Assembly: GCA_040766655.1 (NCBI GenBank)
Contig: JAXGQB010000007.1
Location: 248,001-312,000 of the forward strand
Direction of reading: 5' to 3'
Length of the DNA stretch: 64,000 nt
DNA from: JALOOB01 sp040766655
GTDB lineage: Bacteria; Chloroflexota; Anaerolineae; CG2-30-64-16
Part shown: positions 1-8,046 of the stretch, in pieces
Position numbering within the stretch: the stretch's first letter is position 1
Layout of the letters: each line of letters starts with the position of its first letter
The notes under the pieces: model-generated
Seen by the model: the letters and a program-made list of their open reading frames with translations, nothing else
Told to the model about the DNA's origin: nothing
The model's database searches: none
Position numbers and translations under genes: made by a program

Positions 1-650
1 TCGTGGCCAACGTCGACCAGCTGCTTATCGTAGCGTCGTGGCGTGAGCCGCGCTTCTGGCCCGAGCTGGTGGACCGCTACCTCATCGCCGCCTTGCGCCA
101 CAACCTGGCGCCCATCGTGGCGATCAACAAGGTGGACCTGGCCGAGGACCAGCACGAGCTGGCAGCCGCGGCCGCGGCCTACCGCGCGGCCGGCTGCACC
201 GTGCTCCTGACCAGCGCGACCACTGGACTCGGCATCGATACCCTGCAGGAGGTCCTGGTCGGGCGGACCACTGCGCTCGCCGGCCTGTCGGGCGTCGGCA
301 AGTCATCGCTGCTCACCGCGGCCGAGCCCGGCCTGAACCTGAAGGTGGGCGAGGTGAGCGAACGGAAGCATGAGGGCCGGCACACGACGACGCAGGTCAC
401 CCTGCACCCGCTGGCCCGCGGCGGCTTCGTCGTGGACACGCCCGGCATCCGGGATATGGGCCTGGCCGGCCTGAAGCGCGAGGAGCTGCTGCGCTTCTAT
501 CCTGAGTTCAGCCCCTTCGCGGGCGAGTGCCAGTATGGGGACTGCACCCACACGGCGGAGCCGTGGTGCGCGGTCAAATCCGCGATGCGCAGCGGTCGCC
601 TGTCCAGAATGCGGCTCGAGAGCTACTGGAAGATCCTGGCCGACCTGTGA
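1..650 (+). CDS. rsgA: Ribosome small subunit-dependent GTPase RsgA (5' end outside window)
   Basis: RsgA is a circularly permuted GTPase that acts in late 30S subunit maturation. The visible 215 residues show the permuted order: G4 motif NKVD near residue 42, then the P-loop GLSGVGKSS near residue 94, then G3 DTPG near residue 146. A C-terminal zinc knuckle follows (Cys-x4-Cys-x-His-x5-Cys). The N-terminal OB-fold is missing because the frame is open to base 1. The GTG at base 3 lies inside the conserved stretch before G4, so it is not the start. The protein is about 100 residues shorter than usual, all of it at the window edge. Confidence 0.95.
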   Translation, partial: VANVDQLLIVASWREPRFWPELVDRYLIAALRHNLAPIVAINKVDLAEDQHELAAAAAAYRAAGCTVLLTSATTGLGIDTLQEVLVGRTTALAGLSGVGKSSLLTAAEPGLNLKVGEVSERKHEGRHTTTQVTLHPLARGGFVVDTPGIRDMGLAGLKREELLRFYPEFSPFAGECQYGDCTHTAEPWCAVKSAMRSGRLSRMRLESYWKILADL

Positions 651-660
651 CCATTTCTTT

Positions 661-745
661 GCCGCAGAGAACGCAGAGCACCCAGAGGGGAATGAGGTCT
701 GGCAGCCTCTCACCATCTCTCTGAGCACTCTGCGCACTCTGCGGC
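661..745. repeat. REP-like imperfect palindrome between rsgA and the histidine phosphatase
   Basis: Two 27-nt arms (661-687 and 719-745) are inverted copies of each other. Each carries the blocks GCCGCAGAG and GCAGAG, separated by 3-nt variable spacers, around a 31-nt centre. Either strand could fold into a long hairpin. The layout (palindrome, intergenic, short) resembles REP or MITE-type dispersed elements. No second copy was seen in this window. It may also end rsgA transcription, but there is no clean T-tract. Confidence 0.6.
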
Positions 746-806
746 AGGAAAAGCCGACGCCATCTGGAATTCCTGGCTCGAATTTCGCAGGCGTGCTGCC
801 CCGTGG

Positions 807-812
807 TACAAT
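807..812 (+). promoter_or_regulatory. -10 element TACAAT just upstream of the histidine phosphatase start
   Basis: TACAAT ends 9 nt before the ATG at 822, so transcription would begin about 2-4 nt upstream of the start codon. No Shine-Dalgarno sequence lies between. This fits a leaderless or nearly leaderless mRNA. No good -35 was identified. Confidence 0.4.
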
Positions 813-821
813 CTCCGCCCT

Positions 822-1539
822 ATGGAACTCTACATCGTCAGGCACGCCCAATCGACCAACAATGCCCTCTACGACGAGTCTGTGCGCGTCGTAGACCCGC
901 CGCTGACCGCGATCGGACTTCGCCAGGCTGACCTTGTGGCGGCGCATCTTGCCAACGGATCGACCACGAAACGGCCGAAATCGAGGGCCAGCCGTCGACG
1001 CGCCGGCGGCCGGCATGGGGATCAGTCGCCTCTATTGCAGCGCCATGATGCGCGCGCTGCAGACCGGGACGGCGATCGGCCGGACGCTGCAGTTGCAGCC
1101 GCATGTGTGGGTCGACGTGCACGAAGAGGGCGGGATGTGGCTCGACCACGGTGAGCCGGAGGGCATCCGCGGCTATCCCGGGATGGCGCGGCAGGAGATC
1201 GCAGATCGCTTTCCGCACGCTGTCCTGCCGCTAGAGGTCGGACGCGACGGTTGGTGGCGCGCTGGCCGGGAGGAATGGGATGCGTTCCTGGCGCGGGCCG
1301 AACGGGTCGCGACCGAATTGCGCAAGCAGTGCGCAAGCACGGAGCGGGTCGCCATCGTCACGCACGGAGGCTTCGGCGCCTATCTGATTCGCGCCCTGGC
1401 CGGCGTCTCGGCCGACGCGCCGACCTTCTTCCACCATGACAACACCGGCATCACGCGCGTCCGCCTCCGCCCGGACGGCCGCGTCAGCATCCGCTACCTC
1501 AACCGGGTGGATCACCTGCCTCCGGACCTGGTGACCTGA
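822..1539 (+). CDS. Histidine phosphatase (phosphoglycerate-mutase superfamily), two apparent frameshifts
   Basis: The N-terminus has the phospho-acceptor motif (LYIVRHAQSTNN, His at about residue 8). The C-terminal half has the second catalytic His (VTHGGFG) and the YLNRVDHLP ending common in this family; the substrate is unknown. The reading frame breaks twice. Residues up to about base 956 are in one frame, about 959-1012 in a second (HETAEIEGQPS region), and 1012 onward in a third (GMGISRLYCSAMM). Adding one base in a G run near 957 and one in the G/C run near 1010 restores a single protein of about 240 residues. Assembly indels are likelier than a true pseudogene, because all three segments keep family-like sequence. 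The 3' end overlaps the opposing PhaR-type gene by 41 nt. Confidence 0.75.
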
Positions 1540-2089
1540 CCCGCCGCGCGGCCTGAAGGCTCTCCACCTGGCCTGCCAGCTCGTCCAGCAGCGCGGACAG
1601 CCGGTCCACGTCGGCGCGTGAAGGCAGCCGGTGGCCCGCGAGCGCCCGTGCCAGAGCCTCCTCGGACCATGCAGCCTCGGGGTGGCCCGCACGGCCTAGC
1701 CCCAGCAGCTTCTGGGCCAGCCGCCCGCCTTCTTCGGCGGCCAGCTCGCCCGCGCCCACGAGCCGCTCGATGCGCGCCTCGATCTCTTCATCGACCTGGC
1801 GCAGGAGATCCAGCGGGTCGCTCAGCCCGCGGCGCAGGGCCGCAAGCGTCGTGCCGCCTGCCTGCACCAGCCCGGTCAGCACCTCCAACGGCAGAAAGCC
1901 GCCGCGCCGCTCCTGCTCGGAGATGATCTGAGTCAGGATCAGCGCGGTGATGTCCTCGCCGCTGCCGTGCTCGATCACCTGCACGGTCTCGCCGCCGCGG
2001 ATCAGCGCGGCTACGGCTTCGAGCGAGACGTACTGCCGGGCCGAGGTGTCGTAGAGCTTGCGGTTCGGATAGCGCTTGATCAGCGTCAT
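1499..2089 (-). CDS. PhaR-type polyhydroxyalkanoate synthesis regulator
   Basis: The first 60 residues match the PHA accumulation regulator DNA-binding domain, beginning MTLIKRYPNRKLYDT and followed by YVSLEAVAALIRGGE and a Q/E-rich helix. In characterised bacteria PhaR represses phasin genes and binds PHA granules. The remaining 120 residues are helical and Arg/Glu/Leu-rich, without a recognised domain. It lies 5 nt downstream of the phasin gene, so the pair is presumably one transcription unit. The palindrome at the phasin promoter is a candidate binding site. No PHA synthase is in the window, so the PHA role rests on family identity and context. Confidence 0.8.
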   Translation of the reverse strand: MTLIKRYPNRKLYDTSARQYVSLEAVAALIRGGETVQVIEHGSGEDITALILTQIISEQERRGGFLPLEVLTGLVQAGGTTLAALRRGLSDPLDLLRQVDEEIEARIERLVGAGELAAEEGGRLAQKLLGLGRAGHPEAAWSEEALARALAGHRLPSRADVDRLSALLDELAGQVESLQAARRVRSPGPEAGDPPG

Positions 2090-2094
2090 GCGCG

Positions 2095-2735
2095 CTACTC
2101 GGACTTCTTCAGCTCGTCGACCTTCTTCGTCAGGGACGTGATCTTCGCGCTCAGCGCCTCGATCTCCTCCTTCGTGGGGATGTTCATGCGCGTCAGGACG
2201 CCCTCGATGCGCTGTTCCAGGTCATCGACGAAGCGCCGTGAGCCCTCCGACACCTCCGCGGCGACATCCTGGGCACGGTCGCCGGCTCGCGACATCTGCG
2301 CTCGCCGCTCCTCGAGGACCTCCTTGACCATGCGCTTGCCGTCGGCCTCGGCGATGCTGCCCCGCTCTACCAGCCGATTGACGAAGTCCTCGACCTCATC
2401 CTGCGCCAACGCCGCTGCGCCGATGCCGGCCAGCAGCACCTTGTGCGCTGCCTGGGCGAGGGGATTCTTCTCAAGGTCCTGCGCGCCCTGTTTCATCTGG
2501 GTCGCCACCTCCCTGGCGATCTTACGCATGTGCTCGGGAACGGGCAGGCGCTCGACGTTCGCCCGCGTCCTTCACCATCCGCCTGATCGTCTCATGCTGC
2601 ATCCTGGCCCGCCTGCGCCGTCTCCTGGGCGGCCGCCTCCGCGGCCGCCTTAACCTCCTCGGCGGCCACCTTCACCTCTGACGCAGAATCCTCGGCCTTG
2701 GCCGCAACCTCATCCAGCATCTCATCACTCTTCAT
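2095..2735 (-). CDS. Phasin-like (PHA granule-associated) protein, two apparent frameshifts
   Basis: The C-terminal 144 residues (2529 down to 2095) are typical of the phasin/granule-associated family: KVLLAGIGAAALAQDEVEDFV, then a coiled-coil helix ending LTKKVDELKKSE. The true start is probably ATG 2735, which has a GGAGG site 7 nt upstream and opens a 47-residue Ala/Glu-rich segment (MKSDEMLDEV...). That frame stops at 2592. A second frame carries HETIRRMVKDAGE, and the third carries NVERLPVPEHMRKIAREV and continues into the phasin core. Two single-base indels between about 2600 and 2555 would join all three into a protein of about 213 residues. The promoter upstream is unusually clear. 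Confidence 0.7.
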
Positions 2736-2750
2736 GTTGCTTACCTCCAC

Positions 2751-2777
2751 GATCTATGACGCAGTGCGTCATAGATC
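2751..2777. promoter_or_regulatory. Perfect 27-bp palindromic operator at the phasin start site
   Basis: Two 13-bp arms (GATCTATGACGCA and its exact complement) flank one central base. The site lies on the predicted transcription start of the phasin operon, between its -10 and its ribosome binding site. That is where a repressor would block the promoter. The co-transcribed PhaR-type protein is the obvious candidate, with a TetR-type regulator elsewhere as an alternative. Confidence 0.65.
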
Positions 2778-2778
2778 G

Positions 2779-2807
2779 ACTATATCACCGCGCCGCACCG
2801 GTGTCAA
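2779..2807 (-). promoter_or_regulatory. Sigma70-type promoter of the phasin-phaR operon
   Basis: Read on the minus strand, TTGACA (2807-2802) and TATAGT (2784-2779) are separated by 17 bp, almost the bacterial consensus. The predicted start near 2772 falls inside the 27-bp palindrome. Confidence 0.75.
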
Positions 2808-2854
2808 GCCCCTCCGCCCGATCTGTGATATGATGTGCCGCATCGAACAGAAGC

Positions 2855-2877
2855 GGCCGCCCGGAGACCGGGCGGCC
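2855..2877 (+). promoter_or_regulatory. Perfect 10-bp stem hairpin in the leader of the SCP2-like gene
   Basis: GGCCGCCCGG, loop AGA, and its exact complement form a very stable stem ending 16 nt before ATG 2894. There is no T-tract, so it is more likely an mRNA stability or translation element than a terminator. Confidence 0.45.
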
Positions 2878-2893
2878 TTCGCGGGGTGAAAGC

Positions 2894-3289
2894 ATGTCCT
2901 ATTTCCATGATTCCGAGACGTACTACCGGCAGATGCGGGCCCTGTTTGCCGCCATCAGCGAGCAGTATCCCTCAACCCTGGAGGCGATCGGCCGGGCCAA
3001 CATGAACATTCGCCTGAGCACGTCCGATCCCGATGCCACCATCGTCGTCCACGGCAGGAAGCGGCCTGTCACGACCACGTTCGGCGACGACGACGTCACC
3101 GCGGACCTCGAGATCGAGATGACCGCTGACACGTTCCACCGGATCCTGCTCGACCAGCTGAGCCTGCGACAGGCGCTCGGCAGCAGCCAGGTGACGGTCA
3201 GGGGACCGATCTGGAAGGCGCTCTCATTAGGCGACCTGTTCACCGTGGGCCAGCGCTGCTATCCTGCGATCGTGGGCCAGGACCAGTAG
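2894..3289 (+). CDS. SCP2 sterol-binding-domain-like protein
   Basis: This 131-residue protein has the length and pattern of single-domain SCP2-like proteins: an N-terminal helix, a strand with IVVHGRKRPV, an acidic strand (DVTADLEIEMTADTFHRILLDQL), and a C-terminal segment with VTVRGPIWKALSLGDLF. These domains bind lipid-like ligands in a hydrophobic tunnel; the ligand here is unknown. There is no signal peptide or membrane segment. It is divergent from the phasin operon, with about 160 bp between starts, which is suggestive but not proof of a lipid link. It runs tail to tail with the asparaginase, 14 bp apart. Confidence 0.7.
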   Translation: MSYFHDSETYYRQMRALFAAISEQYPSTLEAIGRANMNIRLSTSDPDATIVVHGRKRPVTTTFGDDDVTADLEIEMTADTFHRILLDQLSLRQALGSSQVTVRGPIWKALSLGDLFTVGQRCYPAIVGQDQ

Positions 3290-3303
3290 CGCAATCACAC
3301 TAC

Positions 3304-4335
3304 TTAGGAAGCGGTTCGTGCAGGCGGGAGGGTCATCTCGCCGCACAGGTCCTCGGCCATCAGCCGCCTGATCTCGGCCGGGGAGCGGCCGCTGCTGAAC
3401 AGGTAATGCAGCTTGCACAGCGCGGCCTCGGTCGTCATGTCGAAGCCGCTGATGACGCCTGCGCCGGCCAGAGATGCACCGGTGGCATACTCGCCCAGGT
3501 GCACCGCGCCGCGCAGGCACTGCGTGCACGCCACGATCACCACCCCACGGTCGGTCGCCTCACGGATGGTCGCGAGGAGTGCAGCGTCGCGGTCGGGCGC
3601 GTTGCCGACCCCGTACGCCAACAGCACCAGACCCTGGAGGGGCGGCTGGAGCACGTTGCGCAGCAGGTCGGGCGACAGGCCCGGAAAGAGGCGGAACGCG
3701 CCGATCGTGGCCTCGCAGACCGGCTCCACCAGCCTGATCGGACCCGCCTGGGCAGGCCGCACCTGCGCAACGTCGATCTCCACGTCCACGCCGACCCTGC
3801 CCAGGGGCTGGCAGTTGGGCGAGTCAAACGCATCCAGCCCATCCGCGTCCACCTTGACCGAGCGGCAGCCGCGCAGCAGCTTGTTGCCGAAGTAGAGGCA
3901 CACCTCAGGCACGTCGAGCTCGGCTGCGATCAGCATCGCGGTGATGAGTGTGTTGCGCGCGTCGTTGCGCACTTCGCACAGGGGTATCTGCGAGCCGGTA
4001 ATCAGGACCGGCTTGGCCAAGCCGCGAATGAAGAAAGGCAGCGCGGACGCCGTGTAGGCCATCGTGTCGGTGCCGTGCAATACCACGAAACCGTCGTACC
4101 GGTCGTAATGGTCCACGATGTCGCGGCCGATCCGAATCCAGTCTGCAGGGCGCATGTTGGAGGAATCGAGCAGCGGATCATACTCGTGAATGTCGAACGC
4201 GGGCATGCGCCCATCCGCCAGCTCCGGCATGTTGGCCAGCTGCTCGGCCAGGAATCCCGGCGCCGGCGCGTATCCGCCCTCGGTCCGGCGCATGCCGATC
4301 GTGCCGCCCGTGTATGCCAGGTAGAGCTTCTTCAT
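3304..4335 (-). CDS. ansA: L-asparaginase, type I (cytoplasmic)
   Basis: The enzyme hydrolyses L-asparagine to aspartate and ammonia. Both signature regions are intact: YTGGTIGM near residue 8, with the nucleophilic Thr, and HGTDTMAYTAS near residue 92, with the second Thr/Asp pair. The 343-residue length and lack of a signal peptide match the cytoplasmic AnsA type rather than periplasmic AnsB. A C-terminal domain with an allosteric-type region (VVIVACTQCLRG, GYVISGFD-like) is present. It lies 10 nt downstream of the NTP-pyrophosphohydrolase-like gene on the same strand, so they probably share a transcript. Confidence 0.93.
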   Translation of the reverse strand: MKKLYLAYTGGTIGMRRTEGGYAPAPGFLAEQLANMPELADGRMPAFDIHEYDPLLDSSNMRPADWIRIGRDIVDHYDRYDGFVVLHGTDTMAYTASALPFFIRGLAKPVLITGSQIPLCEVRNDARNTLITAMLIAAELDVPEVCLYFGNKLLRGCRSVKVDADGLDAFDSPNCQPLGRVGVDVEIDVAQVRPAQAGPIRLVEPVCEATIGAFRLFPGLSPDLLRNVLQPPLQGLVLLAYGVGNAPDRDAALLATIREATDRGVVIVACTQCLRGAVHLGEYATGASLAGAGVISGFDMTTEAALCKLHYLFSSGRSPAEIRRLMAEDLCGEMTLPPARTAS

Positions 4336-4350
4336 CGGTGGGATGGCAGC

Positions 4351-4746
4351 TCAGCGCGCATCCCCATCGAGGATGCGCTTCAGGTCCGGCGGGCGCCAGC
4401 GATCCGACTTCAGCACCTTGCCGTCGGCCCGGTAGATGGGCCGGCCGTGATCGTCCAGCTTGCTCATGTTGCTGGCATGCACCTCCTCGAAGAGCGGCTC
4501 CGCGACCTCCTGGAGGCCGTGGGCCACATACGTGCCGAGCACCACATACATCAGGTCGCTGAGCGCGTCCGCGATCGCCACCAGGTCGTGGACCTCGGCC
4601 GCCTCCCGATACTCGTTCAATTCCTCCTGGATCAGGCTAACGCGGAGCGCGATCGTCGCGTCATCCAGGTGCGCGGTGGGCGCCTGCTCCAGGTGCGCGC
4701 CGTAGACACGGTGGAACTCCTCCAACATCCGCAGCTGTTCGATCAC
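4351..4746 (-). CDS. MazG/PRA-PH-like nucleotide pyrophosphohydrolase
   Basis: The all-alpha NTP-PPase pattern is visible: EELNEYREAAEVHD (the E-E-x2-E metal-binding helix) and then DALSDLMYVVLGTYVAHGL (second acidic helix). A conserved NMSKL...GRPIYRADGKVLKSDRWRPPD ending follows, as in phosphoribosyl-ATP-pyrophosphohydrolase-like proteins. Such enzymes convert NTPs or dNTPs to monophosphate and pyrophosphate, often as house-cleaning. GTG 4746 is preferred as start because GGGGAG lies 7 nt upstream. ATG 4761 has no ribosome binding site and would leave a leader of only about 8 nt. Confidence 0.75.
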   Translation of the reverse strand: MIEQLRMLEEFHRVYGAHLEQAPTAHLDDATIALRVSLIQEELNEYREAAEVHDLVAIADALSDLMYVVLGTYVAHGLQEVAEPLFEEVHASNMSKLDDHGRPIYRADGKVLKSDRWRPPDLKRILDGDAR

Positions 4747-4775
4747 TCTGACTCTCCCCATACATCGTATGGCCG

Positions 4776-4803
4776 ATTCTAGCACAGTTTGTAGGAAATC
4801 AAA
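4776..4803 (-). promoter_or_regulatory. Extended -10 promoter of the pyrophosphohydrolase-asparaginase unit
   Basis: On the minus strand TGTGCTAGAAT has its -10 TAGAAT at 4781-4776. A weak TTTGAT (-35) lies 16 bp upstream. The TGTGCTA form recurs at several other promoters in this window. Confidence 0.55.
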
Positions 4804-4872
4804 CAGCACTCCGGCGGCCTCTGGCGGAAAATGGGAGGGTTAGAGCAGATGAGACCAATGGAGGAGGAACGA

Positions 4873-5838
4873 ATGAACTATCGACGCATGGGCAAGAGCG
4901 GCCTGCAGCTCAGTGAGCTATCGCTGGGCGCGTGGGTGACGTACGGTGGGCAGGTGGGCCAGGAGATTGCCGAGTCGTGCATGGCGGCCGCCTACGAGCA
5001 CGGTGTCAACTTCTTCGATAACGCGGAGGCCTACGCAGACGGCAACGCGGAGATCGTGATGGGCAACGCCATCAAGAAGCTCGGCTGGCGCCGCGAGGAC
5101 ATCGTCGTGTCCACCAAGATCTTCTGGGGCGGCAAGGGGCCCAACCAGACGGGCCTGTCTCACAAGCACATCATCGAAGGCGCCAACAACGCGCTGCGCC
5201 GGCTGCAGATGGAATACGTCGACCTGTGCTTCTGCCACCGGCCCGATCCCGACACGCCCATCGAAGAGACGGTGCGCGCGATGGACATCCTGGTGAAGCA
5301 GGGCAAGATCTTCTACTGGGGCACGTCGGAGTGGAGCGCCGCCGAGGTCATGCGCGCGGATGCGATCGCCAGGCAATACAACCTGACGCCGCCGAGCATG
5401 GAACAGCCGCAGTACAACATGTTCCATCGCGACCGGTTCGAAAAGGAGTTGGCCCCCCTGTACGATGAGCTGGGCTACGGCACCACCATCTGGAGCCCGC
5501 TGGCGTCGGGCCTGTTGACGGGCAAGTACAACGACGGCATTCCCCAGGACAGCCGCGCGAACCTGCAGGGCTATGAATGGCTGCGCGACCACGTGATCAA
5601 GCCCGAGCGCATCGAGAAGGTGCGACAGCTCAAGCCGATCGCGGACGAGCTGGGATGCACGATGGCCCAGTTGGGACTGGCGTGGTGCCTGACGAACCCC
5701 AACGTCAGCACGGTCATCACGGGCGCAAGCCGGCCCGAACAGGTGCACGAGAACATGAAGGCGCTGGACGTCGTGCCGCTGCTGACGGATGACATCCTGC
5801 GCCGCATCGACGAGATCCTTGCCAATCGTCCCGGCTGA
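4873..5838 (+). CDS. Aldo/keto reductase, voltage-gated K+ channel beta-subunit-like subfamily
   Basis: A 321-residue NADPH-dependent (beta/alpha)8-barrel oxidoreductase. The catalytic tetrad is visible: Asp and Tyr in FFDNAEAYADG, Lys in VVSTKIFWGG and His in LCFCHRPD. The TKIFWGGKGPNQTGLS segment and the C-terminal VSTVITGASRPEQV cofactor loop place it in the KvBeta/YghZ-like group; the natural carbonyl substrate is unknown. ATG 4873 was chosen because GGAGGAGG lies 5 nt upstream; an in-frame ATG at 4831 has no such site. It is monocistronic on the plus strand. Confidence 0.92.
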   Translation: MNYRRMGKSGLQLSELSLGAWVTYGGQVGQEIAESCMAAAYEHGVNFFDNAEAYADGNAEIVMGNAIKKLGWRREDIVVSTKIFWGGKGPNQTGLSHKHIIEGANNALRRLQMEYVDLCFCHRPDPDTPIEETVRAMDILVKQGKIFYWGTSEWSAAEVMRADAIARQYNLTPPSMEQPQYNMFHRDRFEKELAPLYDELGYGTTIWSPLASGLLTGKYNDGIPQDSRANLQGYEWLRDHVIKPERIEKVRQLKPIADELGCTMAQLGLAWCLTNPNVSTVITGASRPEQVHENMKALDVVPLLTDDILRRIDEILANRPG

Positions 5839-5882
5839 GCGGCCCGTCGACCGACAGCACGGGAACTCCGTTCGGCCATCCA

Positions 5883-5915
5883 GCGCCACCACGATCCGGG
5901 GGATCGTGGTGGCGC
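5883..5915. terminator. 15-bp stem hairpin after the aldo/keto reductase
   Basis: A perfect 15-bp inverted repeat (5883-5897 and 5901-5915) has a 3-nt GGG loop. It sits between two plus-strand genes and lacks a T-tract, so it could be a factor-assisted terminator or an mRNA 3' stabiliser. Confidence 0.45.
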
Positions 5916-5963
5916 CGGACACCCATTGCGCGTGCACGCCCCATCACAGATGACAAGGACGCC

Positions 5964-6833
5964 ATGCCAGCCCTGACCTACGAACGCATCCTCGCCCATC
6001 GCGCGGTCACCTACCGCCTGCAGCCCGGTCAGCAGCTGCGATCCCGGGACGAGGCGGTCGATTACGTGGACGAACGCGGCTTCATCTACTTCTGGCCCAT
6101 CAAGGACGTCACGATGCCGGCGTTGTGGACCGCGGTCGCGGGCGATCGGCCCGTGGCAGATGCCCATGACGACCCTGGCCACGTCACCTGGGGCTGGAAG
6201 GACCAGCTGCTCCCGCAGCGACGCGTGTACTACGCCAAGGTGCTCCGCCGGCGGGCCACCATGATCTCGCTCGCGGTCGCGCCCCACTTCTACGCACTCT
6301 CGGAGAACTACGGCGAGCCGGAGCACGACTACCTCGAGCAGTACAAGGCCGGCTCACTCTCGCACGAAGCCAAGACGGTCTATGAGGTCCTCCTGCAGTC
6401 CGGCCCTCTCGACACGCCCGAGCTGCGCCGGCAGGCCCGCATGACCGCACGGAGCAGCGACACGGCCTTCAACCGCGCCATCGAGTCCCTGCAGGCCGAT
6501 TTCAAGGTCCTGCCCGTCGGCGTGGCGGAGGTCGGTCGTTGGAAGTACGCCTTCCTCTACGAGTGCGTCCATCGCTGGTATCCCGATCTGCCCCAGAGCG
6601 CACGCGCGATCCGGCGGTCGGAGGCCAGAGCTTGGCTGCTGTCCCTGTATCTGCACTCGACCGGCGCCGCGCGGGCACGTGAGGTAGATCGGGTCTTCGG
6701 GTGGGCCAGGGACGACATGGAGGCGGCGCAGGCCGCGCTCGTGAGGGAGGTTGCAGTCGTCCGGGGCGTGAGCGTCGAGGGACACGGGGACGATTGGCTG
6801 GCGCTGGCTTCTCTCGTCGCTAAAGCGCAATAG
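5964..6833 (+). CDS. AlkZ-related winged-helix protein
   Basis: At 289 residues it resembles AlkZ/YcaQ-family proteins (HTH_42), which in studied members are DNA glycosylases that unhook crosslinks or excise alkylated bases. Supporting pieces are the YVDERGFIYFWPIKDVTMPALW start, the winged-helix block SHEAKTVYEVLLQSGPLDTPELRRQ, and FNRAIESLQADFKVLPVGV. It is shorter than classical AlkZ (about 400 residues), which fits the smaller AlkZ-related subfamily; the QxQ catalytic motif of true AlkZ was not identified. Activity is therefore not claimed. The start ATG 5964 has only a weak GGAC site. Confidence 0.6.
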   Translation: MPALTYERILAHRAVTYRLQPGQQLRSRDEAVDYVDERGFIYFWPIKDVTMPALWTAVAGDRPVADAHDDPGHVTWGWKDQLLPQRRVYYAKVLRRRATMISLAVAPHFYALSENYGEPEHDYLEQYKAGSLSHEAKTVYEVLLQSGPLDTPELRRQARMTARSSDTAFNRAIESLQADFKVLPVGVAEVGRWKYAFLYECVHRWYPDLPQSARAIRRSEARAWLLSLYLHSTGAARAREVDRVFGWARDDMEAAQAALVREVAVVRGVSVEGHGDDWLALASLVAKAQ

Positions 6834-6885
6834 CCCGCCGCCCGGCAGCGAGGGAACGGGGCGTCGCGAAGGCCGAGTCAGCCGG

Positions 6886-7454
6886 CTAGCGTTCGGACGT
6901 ACGGCGCAGGGGAGCGCCGCCTGACGGATACAGCTCGGGGTTCAGAAAGGGGACGAGAGCCATGGTCAGGCCCTGGGCGTACAGCTGGCGTCGCGTCACG
7001 CGCCCGTGCGTGAGGAACGAGATGGCGCCGCCCTTCTGCTTCGAGCCCTGATCCCCGCTCAACCGATCGATGACGTGGCCCAGTTCCTCTCCGCCAGCAG
7101 CGATCTCGCGATGCCGGGCGGCAGCTCGAACAGGGGCGAAACGCCGAAGCCACACCGCCCCGCACTGTCTGCAAGGCAGATGACCCCGAACGCCCACCAC
7201 CGGTCGGCCAGCAAGGTGATCCCACCCTCGAGTCCCACGCAGAAAGCCGCGCCCAGGCCCTCCTCTGCGTTGCGCCGGACCAGCGAGAGCGCGCGCTGCT
7301 GCGCGCCGGCAAACGTCTCATCCCCCACCGGCTGCGCCGGCACGCCCGAATCAACGTCCATTCCCACGACAGTCGGGGCCTCGAAATGGGCCGTGAAGAC
7401 GTCCTCGACCGCGCCGATCTTGACCGGATTGCGGGACCCGACCAGCACCTTCAC
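6886..7454 (-). CDS. YjjX-type inosine/xanthosine triphosphatase, one apparent frameshift
   Basis: The N-terminal 120 residues (7454 to about 7095) give MKVLVGSRNPVKIGAVEDVF and FCVGLEGGI, the nucleotide-binding start and core of the non-canonical purine NTPase family. These enzymes remove ITP/XTP from the pool. The C-terminal part (GEELGHVIDRLSGDQGSKQKGGAISFLTHG, then RRQLYAQGLTMALVPFLNPELY) continues in another frame. Adding one G to the GG run near 7092-7094 gives an uninterrupted protein of normal length, about 190 residues. It is the last gene of the glgA operon, 6 nt after DUF456. A real mutation cannot be excluded, but an assembly indel is simpler. Confidence 0.8.
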
Positions 7455-7460
7455 CGCGCG

Positions 7461-7982
7461 CTAACTCCAGACGCCCCGGAAGCCGGCCTGCCACACGAAG
7501 ATGACCACCATGACGAACGCGATGACGAACTGCACGGCGCGCGAGGCCAGGCAGCCCGCCAGCCAGCCGCCGCCGGCCCGGACCGCATCCCGCAGGTTCT
7601 TTCGGTGGCGGTACTCGATGCCGATCACGCCGATCAGCGCGCCGATGATGCCGCCGGGTGCAGCGCCGATGGCGCCGACGAAGAAGCCCAGCACGAACCC
7701 GACCACGCCGCCGATCACGCCGCCGAGCGTCGCCTGCCACGAGGCGCCGGAGAACCTGGTGGCGGCGTTGGTCAGGACCAGGTCGGACGCCAGCCCGGCT
7801 GCGGCCAGGACCGTGAGCGCGGCAAACCCCACCGGCGTCACCGTTGCGAATCCTTCCGCAATGGCGTAGATCAGCGCGGCGATCCAGATCAGGGCGATGC
7901 CCGGGAGCGCGGGCAGCACGGTGCCTGCGAGTCCGATCAGCATCGCGACGAGTGCGAGCCAGAAGGCAATATCCGATCCCAT
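7461..7982 (-). CDS. DUF456 family membrane protein
   Basis: This 173-residue hydrophobic protein has Gly/Ala-rich membrane segments at about residues 8-30, 35-60, 85-125 (long Gly-zipper-like stretch GGVIGGVVGFVLGFFVGAIGAAPGG) and 150-168. The arrangement is typical of DUF456, whose function is unknown. A basic loop (YRHRKNLRDAV) separates the last segments. ATG 7982 has GAGGAC 5-6 nt upstream. It follows the TPR protein gene and precedes the YjjX-type gene by 6 nt. Confidence 0.85.
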   Translation of the reverse strand: MGSDIAFWLALVAMLIGLAGTVLPALPGIALIWIAALIYAIAEGFATVTPVGFAALTVLAAAGLASDLVLTNAATRFSGASWQATLGGVIGGVVGFVLGFFVGAIGAAPGGIIGALIGVIGIEYRHRKNLRDAVRAGGGWLAGCLASRAVQFVIAFVMVVIFVWQAGFRGVWS

Positions 7983-8046
7983 GGGTGTCCTCTGTGCGTC
8001 GGATGGTCAGCCCCGGTGGTGTCCGGATGCGGCGCCCGAACCGGGA

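Noticed and set aside
3406..4782. 458-residue plus-strand frame over ansA
   Set aside because: It is the antisense reading of the asparaginase and pyrophosphohydrolase genes, rich in His/Arg/Gln with no recognisable family.
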